Assembly (NCBI GenBank): GCA_964528575.1 | Contig: CAZGTQ010000115.1 | Span: 1 to 15,648 of the forward strand | DNA: 15,648 nt | DNA from: CAZGTQ01 sp964528575 | GTDB taxonomy: Bacteria > Planctomycetota > UBA1135 > GCA-002686595 | Direction of reading: 5' to 3' | In this document: piece after piece, positions 1-7,324 of the stretch | How the letters are laid out: each line of letters begins with the position of its first letter | Numbering within the stretch: position 1 is the first letter of the stretch | Notes under the pieces: generated by a model | What the model was told of the DNA's origin: nothing | Seen by the model: the letters and a program-made list of their open reading frames with translations, nothing else | The model's database searches: none | Made by a program: the position numbers and the translations under genes

Positions 1-337
1 CGCCGCTGTGGATCGCGACCTCGATGGTCGGGGCGACGGCGAGCGAGATGCGCTCGCCCGAGCGGGCCGTCGCGCGCAGCCAGCTCCGGCCGCGGCGGTC
101 GCGCTCGATCGAGACGGCGCGCACGTTCTCGAGCGCGTACGACAGCAACGGGAGCGCGTTGCGCGTCAGCTCGAGCTGCACGTCGCGGTGGCTCGGCGAG
201 AGCGAGAAGGTCAGCACGAGGTCGTCGGCCTGCTTGACGAAGAGCGTCGCGGAGAGGAACTCGCGCTCTTGCGTCGGTTGGCCTTGGGGCAGGACGTCGA
301 AGAACGCGATCAGGTCGGTCTCGTCGAGCTCGAGCAC
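1..337 (-). CDS. Hypothetical protein, 3' end beyond left edge
   Basis: A GTG start at 335-337 on the minus strand opens a frame that stays open for 112 codons to the left edge, so the C-terminus is missing. A good Shine-Dalgarno (GAGGAAA) sits five to six bases upstream of the GTG. Third codon positions are almost all G or C, as in the neighbouring genes. The product begins VLELDETDLIAFFDVLPQGQ and shows alternating hydrophobic and charged stretches with no signal peptide, membrane segment or recognisable motif, so it looks like a soluble cytoplasmic alpha/beta protein. I do not recognise the family. It is the most downstream visible member of the minus-strand run that starts with the thioredoxin-like gene, and its start overlaps the tail of an interrupted short frame (310-519). 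Existence as a coding region is fairly sure; function is unknown. Confidence 0.7.
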   Translation of the reverse strand, partial: MLELDETDLIAFFDVLPQGQPTQEREFLSATLFVKQADDLVLTFSLSPSHRDVQLELTRNALPLLSYALENVRAVSIERDRRGRSWLRATARSGERISLAVAPTIEVAIHSG

Positions 338-519
338 GGATTTCCTCGGTCCCCACGTCGCCGCTCGGCGTGCGTCGGGCCGACGAGCCGCCGGAGGCGG
401 TCCCGAGCCGAGGGGCCGGCCGGGATCCAGAGCTGATTGAACACGGCGCCGGCCCGGGGGTCGAGGTGGCGCGATCAGGTCGAGCCGACGTTCTCGGGCG
501 AGGGAACGGCGTAGCTCAT
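310..519 (-). pseudogene. Short coding-like frame interrupted by one TGA
   Basis: An ATG at 517-519 overlaps the TGA of the upstream lipoprotein gene in an ATGA junction, the usual coupling signal in this window. It encodes only 14 residues (MSYAVPSPENVGST) before an in-frame TGA at 475-477. The same frame is then open again from 474 to 313. In the 37 codons after the TGA I counted by hand about 95% G+C at third positions, about 81% at first and about 59% at second, the pattern of real coding sequence here. It ends at TGA 310-312, inside the start of the next gene. The piece after the stop includes residues DPRAGAVFNQLWIPAG. No family is recognised. It could be a decayed gene, a real 14-residue peptide followed by chance bias, or a base error; selenocysteine is only a remote option. 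Confidence 0.3.
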
Positions 520-1004
520 CGTCCGACCCGCTCGAGCTCGTCGCGCAGGACGAACGGCCCGCTCCACGCCCAGTCCAGCCCGAAGCCGTTGTGGCTGCCG
601 ACGGCGACCCTGTACTGCGCGTCGACCGCCGGCACGCGCAGGTCGACGTCGAGAGCCTCGCCCGCCCCGAGCCGCTGCGAGCCGCCCAGCTCATGCTCCG
701 TCACCGGCGTGAGCTCGTCCCAGCCGTCGCGGGTGAGCACGTGGACGAGGAGCCGCGGCACGTCGCCCGGACCGGTGAGGATGTTCGCGTGGTCCGTTCC
801 GCGGTTCTCGACGCGGAAGACCGCGCGGCCGAACGGCGGGCTGCCGAACGGCCCGTGCGGCTCGATCGAGCCGGCGACGAGCGTGACGGCGAGGTCGGCG
901 GGCGGCGACCTGAGCGAATGCTCGGTCCGAGCCTCTCCGCAGGCGCACAGCCCGAGCGCGAGCGCGGGCACGAGCGCCCCGAGCGGGCGCCGGCGGGCGA
1001 GCAT
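516..1004 (-). CDS. Small predicted lipoprotein, unknown function
   Basis: A 162-residue protein from ATG 1002-1004. An alternative GTG at 1008-1010 overlaps the upstream TGA as GTGA; the strong GGAGGG just upstream could serve either start. The N-terminus (MLARRRPLGALVPALALGLCAC) has a basic n-region, a hydrophobic core and a lipobox-like LCAC, making Cys22 the likely lipidated residue and placing the protein in the envelope. The mature part has alternating beta-strand-like segments (AVFRVENRG, PRLLVHVLTRDGW, ALDVDLRVP, QYRVAVGS) suggesting a single Ig-like or beta-sandwich domain; no catalytic motif is seen. It directly follows the thioredoxin-like lipoprotein gene and is surely co-transcribed with it, so a shared envelope role, possibly redox or metal related, is an inference from position only. 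Confidence 0.8.
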   Translation of the reverse strand: MLARRRPLGALVPALALGLCACGEARTEHSLRSPPADLAVTLVAGSIEPHGPFGSPPFGRAVFRVENRGTDHANILTGPGDVPRLLVHVLTRDGWDELTPVTEHELGGSQRLGAGEALDVDLRVPAVDAQYRVAVGSHNGFGLDWAWSGPFVLRDELERVGR

Positions 1005-1006
1005 CG

Positions 1007-1555
1007 TCACCGTCCCTCCGTCAAGAGCTCCTCGATGGCGCGCTCGAGCTCCGCGACGTCGCTCTCGAAGAGCTCGGGTCCCGGGTGCACCCAACGCACG
1101 ACGCCGTCCGCGTCGGCGAGGAACGTCGCGCTCGTCGCCGCGCGCTCGCCCGTGTCGAGCCAGAGCCGGCGCAAGAGCTCCCAGTCCGCGTCGACGGCGA
1201 GCGCGCCCTCGTAGCCGAGCTCGCGCGCCGCGCGCTCGACGTCCGCGTCCGCGACCGCGCGGGGCGGCTTGGGGTGGTACACCGCGACCGTGTCCAGGCC
1301 CGCGGGCGCGTGCTCGCGGCGCAGACGGTCGATCGCCGGCAGCGACGCGCGGCAGTACGGGCACGCGTCCGTCCAGAAGCGCACCAGCGTCGCCCGGGCG
1401 TCCGCGCTCGCCGGCGGGCCGATCCGGCGCTCGATCCAGGCCGGCTCGAACGGCGTCCCGACCCGGTCCGACGCCGGCGGGGACGTCCGCCGGGCGCAGG
1501 CGAGCGCGACGAGGAGCGCGAGTGCGGCGGCATGGTTTCGCACGCCTGCGAGCAT
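1007..1555 (-). CDS. TlpA/ResA-like thioredoxin-fold lipoprotein
   Basis: A 182-residue protein from ATG 1553-1555; GTG 1541-1543 is an alternative giving the same signal peptide. The N-terminus has a hydrophobic core ending ALAC, so Cys20 is a possible lipidation site. The thioredoxin fold follows: strand TLVRFWTDACPYCRASLP with a C65-P-Y-C68 active site, then VAVYHPKP, the helix ERAARELGYEGALAVDADWELLRRLW, and strand TSATFLADADGVVRWVHPG. Family members of this type (TlpA, ResA, DsbE) reduce or exchange disulfides outside the cytoplasmic membrane. The cis-proline that normally precedes the FLxDxxG strand appears replaced: the local sequence is T-S142-A-T-F-L-A-D, which may alter substrate handling. 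Length fits a single-domain redoxin. It leads the minus-strand envelope run and is divergent from the lipoprotein gene at 1577. Confidence 0.85.
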   Translation of the reverse strand: MLAGVRNHAAALALLVALACARRTSPPASDRVGTPFEPAWIERRIGPPASADARATLVRFWTDACPYCRASLPAIDRLRREHAPAGLDTVAVYHPKPPRAVADADVERAARELGYEGALAVDADWELLRRLWLDTGERAATSATFLADADGVVRWVHPGPELFESDVAELERAIEELLTEGR

Positions 1556-1576
1556 AAGCTCGTTACCATCGCGCGT
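1556..1576. promoter_or_regulatory. 21-bp divergent intergenic region with probable -10 element
   Basis: Only 21 bp separate the start codons of the thioredoxin-like gene (minus) and the lipoprotein gene (plus). On the plus strand TACCAT (1564-1569) is a plausible -10; a transcript would begin at about the ATG of the plus gene, implying a leaderless message, which fits the lack of a Shine-Dalgarno. The minus strand reads ATGGTAACGA over the same bases, so an overlapping -10 for the other direction is possible. No convincing -35 is seen. If GTG 1543 is the true thioredoxin start the gap becomes 33 bp. Confidence 0.4.
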
Positions 1577-2164
1577 ATGCGCACGACGGTCCTCTTCCTC
1601 GCGGCCATGCTGGCCGGCTGCAACCTCGCTGGCTGCAACACGGAGCCCGGCACGATCACCGACGAGGGCGAGTCGCACCCCCTGTCCGACGACTGGGACG
1701 GCGCCCCGCACTTCATGCCGCGCGTCGGCTGGCTCGAGCGCGAGCCGTCGTCCTCGATGCGCGTCGCCGAGTACGTCCTGCCGGGCACGGACGGCGCGCA
1801 GGACGCGACGCTCGTCGTCTACCACTTCGGGCAGACCGCGGGCAGCGTCGAGGCGAACGTCGACCGCTGGATCGGCCAGATGAGCCATCCCGATGGCGAG
1901 GGCGGCCGCGGGCTCGTGCTCGAGCGCAGCTCGCGCACCACGCCGGGCGGCGTCGCGCTCCATCGAGTCGACGTCGCCGGCACGTACGTGGGCGAGACGA
2001 GCCCGGGCTCGGGCGTGCTCCACGACGATCCCGGCCAGCGCATGGTCGCGACGATCTTCGAGACGCCGACCGGCGCGTACTACGCGAAGCTGCTCGGCCC
2101 CGCGGAGACGGTCGAGCGCTGGCTCGACGACTACGCGACGTTCGTCGACGTCGCGGTCCCGTAG
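1577..2164 (+). CDS. Predicted lipoprotein, planctomycete-type hypothetical
   Basis: A 195-residue protein from ATG 1577-1579; this start is needed for the signal peptide. MRTTVLFLAAMLAGC has a hydrophobic core and a classical LAGC lipobox with Cys15 lipidated; a second LAGC follows at residues 17-20. The mature domain contains WLEREPSSSMRVAEYVLPG, ATLVVYHFGQTAGSVEANVDRWIGQM and a C-terminal AKLLGPAETVERWLDDY. This arrangement (a W..P.S.MR motif, a strand VVYYFG, then N..RW..Q) is one I associate with uncharacterised secreted proteins of planctomycetes and related bacteria; no enzymatic function is known to me. It stands alone on the plus strand, divergent from the thioredoxin-like gene and convergent with the lipid operon. 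There is no Shine-Dalgarno; translation is probably leaderless. Confidence 0.8.
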   Translation: MRTTVLFLAAMLAGCNLAGCNTEPGTITDEGESHPLSDDWDGAPHFMPRVGWLEREPSSSMRVAEYVLPGTDGAQDATLVVYHFGQTAGSVEANVDRWIGQMSHPDGEGGRGLVLERSSRTTPGGVALHRVDVAGTYVGETSPGSGVLHDDPGQRMVATIFETPTGAYYAKLLGPAETVERWLDDYATFVDVAVP

Positions 2165-2461
2165 GCCTCGTCGGCGGCGGCGAGCGCGTCGCCGCGGCGC
2201 TTCCATCCGACGTCGTCGGCGCGGCCCGCCGAGCGGGACGAAAAGGGGGCGGCGGACGGATCCGAACATCCGTCCGCCGCCAAGGGGGCGAAGCTCAGGC
2301 CCTCAGGGGTGGAGGGCCCCGCCTCTGTGAGCCGCGCCTCCTCGATTGAACCGGTCCGTTCTCTTCGGTGCGAGCCGAGCAGCCGGTGCGAGCGAGCGCG
2401 AGCGCACCGGTCGGAAGAACAATATCTCGCGCCCGCAGAGTGCGAGGTCGAATGCGAATTC
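2165..2461. other. Convergent intergenic region with several hairpins
   Basis: About 297 bp between the plus-strand lipoprotein gene and the end of the minus-strand lipid operon. No convincing gene is seen. Besides the terminator at 2241-2281 there are two smaller perfect inverted repeats: 7-bp arms at 2298-2304 and 2312-2318 (GGCCCTC), and 8-bp arms at 2383-2390 and 2403-2410 (CCGGTGCG) with a 12-base loop. Both lie in the 3' untranslated part of the lipid operon message and may protect it or help termination. Bases 2411-2460 are locally less GC-rich. Confidence 0.5.
2241..2281 (-). terminator. Intrinsic terminator of the lipid-acylation operon
   Basis: A perfect 14-bp inverted repeat, arms 2248-2261 and 2268-2281 (GGCGGCGGACGGAT and its complement), with a six-base loop CCGAAC. 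Read on the minus strand the stem is followed by CCC then TTTT (2244-2241), the expected order for an intrinsic terminator of the operon that ends at 2462. There is no T-run on the plus-strand side, so for the convergent lipoprotein gene it would be only a weak stop. The T-tract is short, so efficiency is uncertain. Confidence 0.7.
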
Positions 2462-3160
2462 TTACGCGCGCCTGCGTGCGAAGAGCGCCGGGACGAGCCA
2501 CAGGAGCGCCATCGCGAGCTCCGCCGCGACGAAAAAGACGAGCAGCCGCCACGGCCAGGGCGGCAGGACGTCGAGCGCCGTCCCCGGCAGCTCGCCGGGG
2601 CCGAGGAAGCCGTAGTTCCAGCCGAACGCGAGGTCGAGCGGGAGGACGAGCGCGCCGTACGCGAGCAGTCCCAGGCTCGCCGTGACGAAGTCGCGCCGCG
2701 TCGGCCGGAAGCCGCGCACGGCGACCTCCCAGACGGCCGCGCCGACGAGCTGCGTGTGGTAGATCCAGAAGAACCAGTAGTCGGCGTACGCGCAGCCGAC
2801 GCGCACGATCGGCGTGACGAACGCCTGCGTCGACAGCGCGAGCGCCCAGAAGTAGAGCAACGCCCGCAAGGCGCGCACGTCGGTCGCGAGCGCCGCGGCC
2901 GCGATCAGGATCGTGACGTCGCACAGGTGCAGCGGCAGGCTCGTGGCGGCGTCGAACCGCGCGGGATGCCAGTAGCGCCACGCGAAGACGAGCTGGAGCG
3001 CGACGATGCCGCCGGCCCAGCCGAGGCGCAGGACGCGCTCGCCGCGCTCGCTCGCGCCCCGGCCGAGCCCGGCGAGCGCGGCCATCGTGGCCAGGCACAC
3101 GGCGAGCGTGACGAGGTGCAGGGACGAGCCCAGCTCGAGCCGCTCGCCCCAGTCGCTCAT
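2462..3160 (-). CDS. TMEM164/TP0381-family integral membrane protein
   Basis: A 232-residue polytopic membrane protein from ATG 3158-3160, which overlaps the upstream stop as ATGA. Family hallmarks are visible: PLHLCD (residues 76-81), YFWALALSTQAFVTP (103-117), FWIYHTQL with His135, GWNYGFL (181-187) and a C-terminal PWPWR before the last membrane helix. About six or seven hydrophobic segments are present. These match the TIGR02206/YwaF/TP0381 family (Pfam TMEM164). Its bacterial members are uncharacterised; human TMEM164 has been reported as a cysteine-dependent acyltransferase that makes ether phospholipids. Cys80 in PLHLCD is a candidate equivalent nucleophile, but I have not aligned it. 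Being the last gene of an operon with two PlsC-type acyltransferases supports a lipid role. The family call is firm, the activity is inference. Confidence 0.88.
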   Translation of the reverse strand: MSDWGERLELGSSLHLVTLAVCLATMAALAGLGRGASERGERVLRLGWAGGIVALQLVFAWRYWHPARFDAATSLPLHLCDVTILIAAAALATDVRALRALLYFWALALSTQAFVTPIVRVGCAYADYWFFWIYHTQLVGAAVWEVAVRGFRPTRRDFVTASLGLLAYGALVLPLDLAFGWNYGFLGPGELPGTALDVLPPWPWRLLVFFVAAELAMALLWLVPALFARRRA

Positions 3161-4515
3161 CCGTCGTCCCCGGCGGCGCGCGCCGGCTCGGCGGGCGGCG
3201 GCGCGACCAGCCGGGCCGTCGCCTCGATCTCCGCGACGACCTCGTCGCGGCGGCGCACGAGCCGCTCGCGCAACGAGCGCGTCCGCAGCGCGCGGACGAA
3301 CACGAGCGCGTCGTCGAGCGCCGCCCGCCGGCGCGACCAGAACCGGCTCGTGAACGGGCCGAGCGGCGGCAGGACGAGCGCGGCGGCGAGCGCGAGCCCC
3401 GGTCCGAGCCAGGCCCACGCCGCCGCGACGAGCCCCGCGTACCACAGCGGGAAGAAGAGCATCGACGCGAGCAGCTTCGTCGTCGCGAGCACGTCCGCGC
3501 TCGTCGGCACGAGCCACGTGACGACGCGCACGAGGTAGTACGGCACGCACCACGCGGCGAAGCCGACGAGCGCGAGCGGCGCGCCGATCGCGAGCACGAG
3601 CACGTTGCGCGCGACGAAGCGCGCGACGAGCGCGGGCGTGTAGCGGATGCGCAGGTCGGTCGGCGTCATGCCGAGCCGCGCGAGGGTCGCGCGCAGGCCG
3701 AGCACGCGCTGCGTCAGCGCGTGGGCGCGCTCGGGCTCGCGCTCGCGCAGCACGCGCAGCCCGCGCGCGAGCGCAGCCACGCGCTCGACCGAGTGCAAGC
3801 CGCCGCCGGCGGGCAGCACGCCCTCGCGCGGCCGCCAGATGCGCTCGACGAGCTCGACGAGCGGCAGGTCCTCCCACTGCTCCAGGTCGACCGTGACGCG
3901 CCGCAGCCCGCGGGCGATGCGCTCGGTCAGCTCGGCGACCGCCGCGCGCTCGTCCGCCGCGTACGCGGCGCGCAGGTCCGCGACGCCGATCGGCGCGCCG
4001 ACCCAGGTCGCCACGCGGCTCTTGAAGACGCCCTTGTCGCGGTACACCAGGCCGATCGGAACGACGCGCACGCCGAGCGCGAAGCCGCCGCTCGCCTCGG
4101 CGCCGAGCGCCATGCGCGCGGCGCCGGTCTTCAGCTTCTGCAGGCTCGGCTCGGAGTGGCTCTTGCCCTCGGGGAACAGGCAGATCGCATCGCCTGCGCG
4201 CAGCGCGGCGTACACCGCCTCGAACGTGTCGCGGTTCTGCTGCGTGTCGGCGCCGTCGACCGCGCGGTACACCGGCAGCGTGCGCATGCCGCGCACGAAC
4301 GCGCCGACGAGCGGCATCGAGAACAACGGCGCCTTGCCGAGGAAGCGCACGGTGCGCGGCGTGAGCCGCCAGACGAGCACCGGGTCGACGAGCCCGTTCG
4401 GATGGTTCGCGACGAGGACGAGCGGACCCTGGGCGGGGATCGTCTCGCCCAGCGCGACGATGTCGTAGAAGAGCTCGGCGGCGAGTCCCGCGCTCCGTCG
4501 GATCGCGTGCTGCAC
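3157..4515 (-). CDS. PlsC-like (lyso)phospholipid acyltransferase with C-terminal membrane segments
   Basis: A 452-residue protein. The start chosen is GTG 4513-4515, 11 bases after the upstream stop; no ATG or GTG lies earlier in the frame after that stop and the N-terminus then matches the family well, though the Shine-Dalgarno is weak. The acyltransferase domain has block I NHPNGLVD (37-44; His38 and Asp44, an HX5D spacing typical of the NHPN-LVD subgroup) and block III FPEGKSHSEP (114-123), followed by VVPIGLVYRDKG. Such enzymes transfer acyl chains to glycerol-phosphate or lysophospholipid acceptors at the inner face of the membrane. Residues about 303-333 and 345-385 form hydrophobic membrane segments, and a charged tail follows. 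Exact acceptor is unknown. The gene sits between the AMP-ligase/ACP/PlsC fusion and the TMEM164-family gene, overlapping the latter by 4 bp. Confidence 0.85.
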   Translation of the reverse strand: MQHAIRRSAGLAAELFYDIVALGETIPAQGPLVLVANHPNGLVDPVLVWRLTPRTVRFLGKAPLFSMPLVGAFVRGMRTLPVYRAVDGADTQQNRDTFEAVYAALRAGDAICLFPEGKSHSEPSLQKLKTGAARMALGAEASGGFALGVRVVPIGLVYRDKGVFKSRVATWVGAPIGVADLRAAYAADERAAVAELTERIARGLRRVTVDLEQWEDLPLVELVERIWRPREGVLPAGGGLHSVERVAALARGLRVLREREPERAHALTQRVLGLRATLARLGMTPTDLRIRYTPALVARFVARNVLVLAIGAPLALVGFAAWCVPYYLVRVVTWLVPTSADVLATTKLLASMLFFPLWYAGLVAAAWAWLGPGLALAAALVLPPLGPFTSRFWSRRRAALDDALVFVRALRTRSLRERLVRRRDEVVAEIEATARLVAPPPAEPARAAGDDG

Positions 4516-4526
4516 GACGGCGCCGC

Positions 4527-7310
4527 TCAGGCGCGGCTCTCCGCTCCCTCCGGCACGCCAAGTGCGAGCAGCGCGTCGCGCAACGCCGTGCGCACGCGCT
4601 CCGCCGGTGCTTCCGGTCCTTCGCCGGCCGCGGCGGGCGGGACGACGCGCGCGGGCACGATGGGCGCGCCGAACGTCAGCCGCACGCGCCCGGGACGCGG
4701 GAAGCGGCGGCTGCGCGGCCAGCTCTCGAACGCGCCGTCGATGGCCGCGGGGACGATCGGCACGCCGAGCTCGACCGCGAGGATCGCGGCGCCCGAGCGG
4801 ATCGCGTGCAGGCCGCCGTCGACGGTGCGCGTGCCCTCGGGGAAGATCAGGAGCGGCCGCCCGGCCTTGAGGCCCGCGGCGCCGATCTCCATCGACTGCC
4901 GCAGGAAGCGGTCGGGGTCGGTCGGGACGGTCGAGAAGAAGCGCCCGACGAGGCCGCCGATCCCGCGGCCGACGTAGCGCGAGTGGCCGAGCGCGAACGC
5001 GTCGCGCGCGACGGCGGGGGGCAGCACCGCGGCGACGAGGAACGAGTCCGCATAGCTCTGGTGATTGGGACAGATCAGGAACGGACCGCGCGGCGGGAGG
5101 TGCTCGAGCCCCTCGACGCGCAGCCGGAAGTAGAGCTTCGCGACCGCGAGCAGCTCGAGCTGGACCACGCGCAGCGCGAGCGCGGACGTGGCGCCGCGCG
5201 GCTTGCGCATCCACGGCGGCAGGTCGCTCGGTCCCGCCTCGGCGACGAGCCGCGCGAACGCGGACGCGCCGTCGCCGCCCGCGTCCTGCGCGCGCGCGCC
5301 GCGCTCCTCGGCGAGCCGCAGCACGTCGTCGACGGTCTCGAGCTTCGCCGCCTCCTCGTCGCCGATCGAGAAGCCGAGCGCTTGCTCGATCGCGAGCAAG
5401 AGCTCCATGCGCCGCAGCGAGTCGAGCCCGAGGTCCAGCTCGAGGTGCATCGAGCCGCGGATCTCGCCGTCCGTGTGCGCGCGCTCGCGGGCGATCCGCG
5501 CGACGGTCCGCCCGCTCGGCGACGCGAGCCGCGCCGCGACCTCCGGCGGATCGGGCGCTGCCGGCTCGCCCTCCTCGGCCGCGCCCGCGAGCTCCTCGAG
5601 CACCTTGAAGCGCTGCAGCTTGCGCGTCGCCGTGCGCGGCAGCGGCTCGCGCCGGAGCTCGAACGACAGCACGCGCTGCCACGCGGGCAGCTCGGCGGAG
5701 CACCACAGGACGTCGCCGCGGACCTGCTCGCGCACGCTCGAAACGCCGGCCGCGCGCAGGCGCTCCCAGTCCGGCACGACGACCGCGTGCAACAGGATCC
5801 GGCCGTCGCGCGTCGTCTTCTCGAGCACGCAGAGCTCGGCGATCGACGCGCCGTGCGCGTAGTGCGTCTCGAGGTCCTCCGGATAGACGTTCTTACCGCT
5901 CTCGAGGACGATCATCTCCTTGACGCGGCCGCTGATGCGCAGGTTGCCGTCGGCGCCGAGCCGGCCGACGTCGCCCGTGTGGAGCCAGCCGTCGGCGTCG
6001 AGCACCGCCGCGGTCTCGTCCGGTCGCCCGTGGTAGCCCGGCGTGATCATCGGGCCGCGCAGGCAGATCTCGCCGAGACCCTCCTCGTCGGGATCGGCGA
6101 TGCGCACCGCGAGCCCCGCGACCGGGCGGCCGACCGTGCCGATCACGATCGCGTCGAGCGGCGTGAACGTCGCGGCGCCGGTCGATTCGGTCAAGCCGTA
6201 GCCCTGCGCGACGGTGAACCCGAGGCGGAAGAGGTCGCGCTGCACGCGCGGCTCGAGCGCGGAGGCGCCGGACACCATCAGGCGCAGTTGCGGACCGAAG
6301 AGCGCGTGCGCGCTGCGGAAGAGCCGCGGGCCGAGGTTCACGCCGAGCGCGCTGCGCAGGGCGCCGTTGAGGCGCAGCAGAGCGCGCACCAGGAGGCGCG
6401 CCGGCGCCGCGAGGCTCCCGACGCGCTCGTCGATGCGCGCGTGGATGCGATGGTAGAGCAGCGGGACGGCGAGCAGGATCGTGACGCCCTCGTCGCGCAC
6501 GGCGTCGAGCAGGTCCTCGGCGCGCGTCACGTCGACGTGCACGACGGGCAGGCCGAACGCGGCCGGCATGAGGAACGCGCCGAGCTGGGAGAGCACGTGG
6601 TGCATCGGCAGGAACATCAGCATGCGGTCGGCGCCCGTGAGCTCCACCGCCTGCTCGACCGCCGCGCGCTCCGACTGCACGTTCGCGTGCGTCAGCACGA
6701 CGCCCTTGGGCTTGCCGGTCGTGCCGGACGTGTACAGGATCGCGGCGCGCGCGTCGCCGCCCACGACGCCCGGCAGGCGCGCCGAGCCGGCGCTCCCGAG
6801 CAGCTCGCTCCAGCCCGCATGGGCGCGCATGTCGTCGTCGAGCCCCAGGACGCGTTCGAGGTCGCCGCGCTCCTCGGCGGCCGACAGCCGCTCCTCGAGC
6901 GTCCGGCTGACGAGCGCGCTGCGCGCCCCGCTGTCGCGCACGACGTCGGCGACGCCGGCGGGCCCGAGCTGCGCGTCGAGCGAGACGACGACGCCGCCGG
7001 CGTACGAGATCGCGGCGTAGCCGACGCACCAGCGCGGCCGGTTCTCGCACAGGAGCACGACCGCGTCGCCGGGGCGCACGCCGCGGGCGACGAGCGCCTG
7101 CGCGAGCCGGCGCGCGTCCGCGGCGAAGGAGCGGAAGGACCAGGACTCTTGCGCGAGCGTCCGCGACGAGAGGAACGCGCGCTCGCCCCAGCGCTCCGCC
7201 GCCTGGTCGAACAGCGCCGTCAGCGGCTGGTCGGCGAAACGCGACCCGAGCGCCGGGGTCGAGGCGCCGGGACTCGCGCTGGGGGCCGCGGTGGGGACGC
7301 GATCGCCCAT
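4527..7310 (-). CDS. Fused acyl-activating ligase, acyl carrier protein and PlsC acyltransferase
   Basis: A 927-residue protein from ATG 7308-7310 with three domains. Residues about 25-570 are an AMP-forming fatty acyl ligase: YTSGTTGKPKG (193-203), YGLTES (371-376), HTGD (444-447) and the late lysine motif TATRK with Lys564. Residues about 600-670 are an acyl carrier domain with the phosphopantetheine site D630-S631-L632 in LGLDSLRRMEL. Residues about 705-890 are a PlsC domain with NHQSYAD (His750, Asp755, HX4D) and FPEGTR (823-828). The likely job is to activate a free fatty acid, load it on the internal carrier and transfer it to a lysophospholipid. This parallels E. coli Aas, in which the acyltransferase comes first and no carrier domain is fused. 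It is the first gene of the operon; a TAGGCT hexamer lies just upstream and there is no clear Shine-Dalgarno. Confidence 0.92.
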   Translation of the reverse strand: MGDRVPTAAPSASPGASTPALGSRFADQPLTALFDQAAERWGERAFLSSRTLAQESWSFRSFAADARRLAQALVARGVRPGDAVVLLCENRPRWCVGYAAISYAGGVVVSLDAQLGPAGVADVVRDSGARSALVSRTLEERLSAAEERGDLERVLGLDDDMRAHAGWSELLGSAGSARLPGVVGGDARAAILYTSGTTGKPKGVVLTHANVQSERAAVEQAVELTGADRMLMFLPMHHVLSQLGAFLMPAAFGLPVVHVDVTRAEDLLDAVRDEGVTILLAVPLLYHRIHARIDERVGSLAAPARLLVRALLRLNGALRSALGVNLGPRLFRSAHALFGPQLRLMVSGASALEPRVQRDLFRLGFTVAQGYGLTESTGAATFTPLDAIVIGTVGRPVAGLAVRIADPDEEGLGEICLRGPMITPGYHGRPDETAAVLDADGWLHTGDVGRLGADGNLRISGRVKEMIVLESGKNVYPEDLETHYAHGASIAELCVLEKTTRDGRILLHAVVVPDWERLRAAGVSSVREQVRGDVLWCSAELPAWQRVLSFELRREPLPRTATRKLQRFKVLEELAGAAEEGEPAAPDPPEVAARLASPSGRTVARIARERAHTDGEIRGSMHLELDLGLDSLRRMELLLAIEQALGFSIGDEEAAKLETVDDVLRLAEERGARAQDAGGDGASAFARLVAEAGPSDLPPWMRKPRGATSALALRVVQLELLAVAKLYFRLRVEGLEHLPPRGPFLICPNHQSYADSFLVAAVLPPAVARDAFALGHSRYVGRGIGGLVGRFFSTVPTDPDRFLRQSMEIGAAGLKAGRPLLIFPEGTRTVDGGLHAIRSGAAILAVELGVPIVPAAIDGAFESWPRSRRFPRPGRVRLTFGAPIVPARVVPPAAAGEGPEAPAERVRTALRDALLALGVPEGAESRA

Positions 7311-7318
7311 CGCCCGGC

Positions 7319-7324
7319 AGCCTA
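7319..7324 (-). promoter_or_regulatory. Possible -10 element of the lipid-acylation operon
   Basis: On the minus strand TAGGCT ends eight bases before the ATG at 7310, so a transcript would start one or two bases from the start codon. The gene lacks a Shine-Dalgarno, which fits near-leaderless translation. No -35 is evident at the usual distance. Confidence 0.3.

Noticed and set aside
475..477. Selenocysteine codon
   Set aside because: No selenoprotein family is recognised around it, no obvious hairpin of the required type follows directly, and TGA ends many other genes here. A nonsense change or chance is simpler.
2298..2318. Second terminator
   Set aside because: A 7-bp stem with no T-run on either side; the stronger hairpin at 2248-2281 explains termination.
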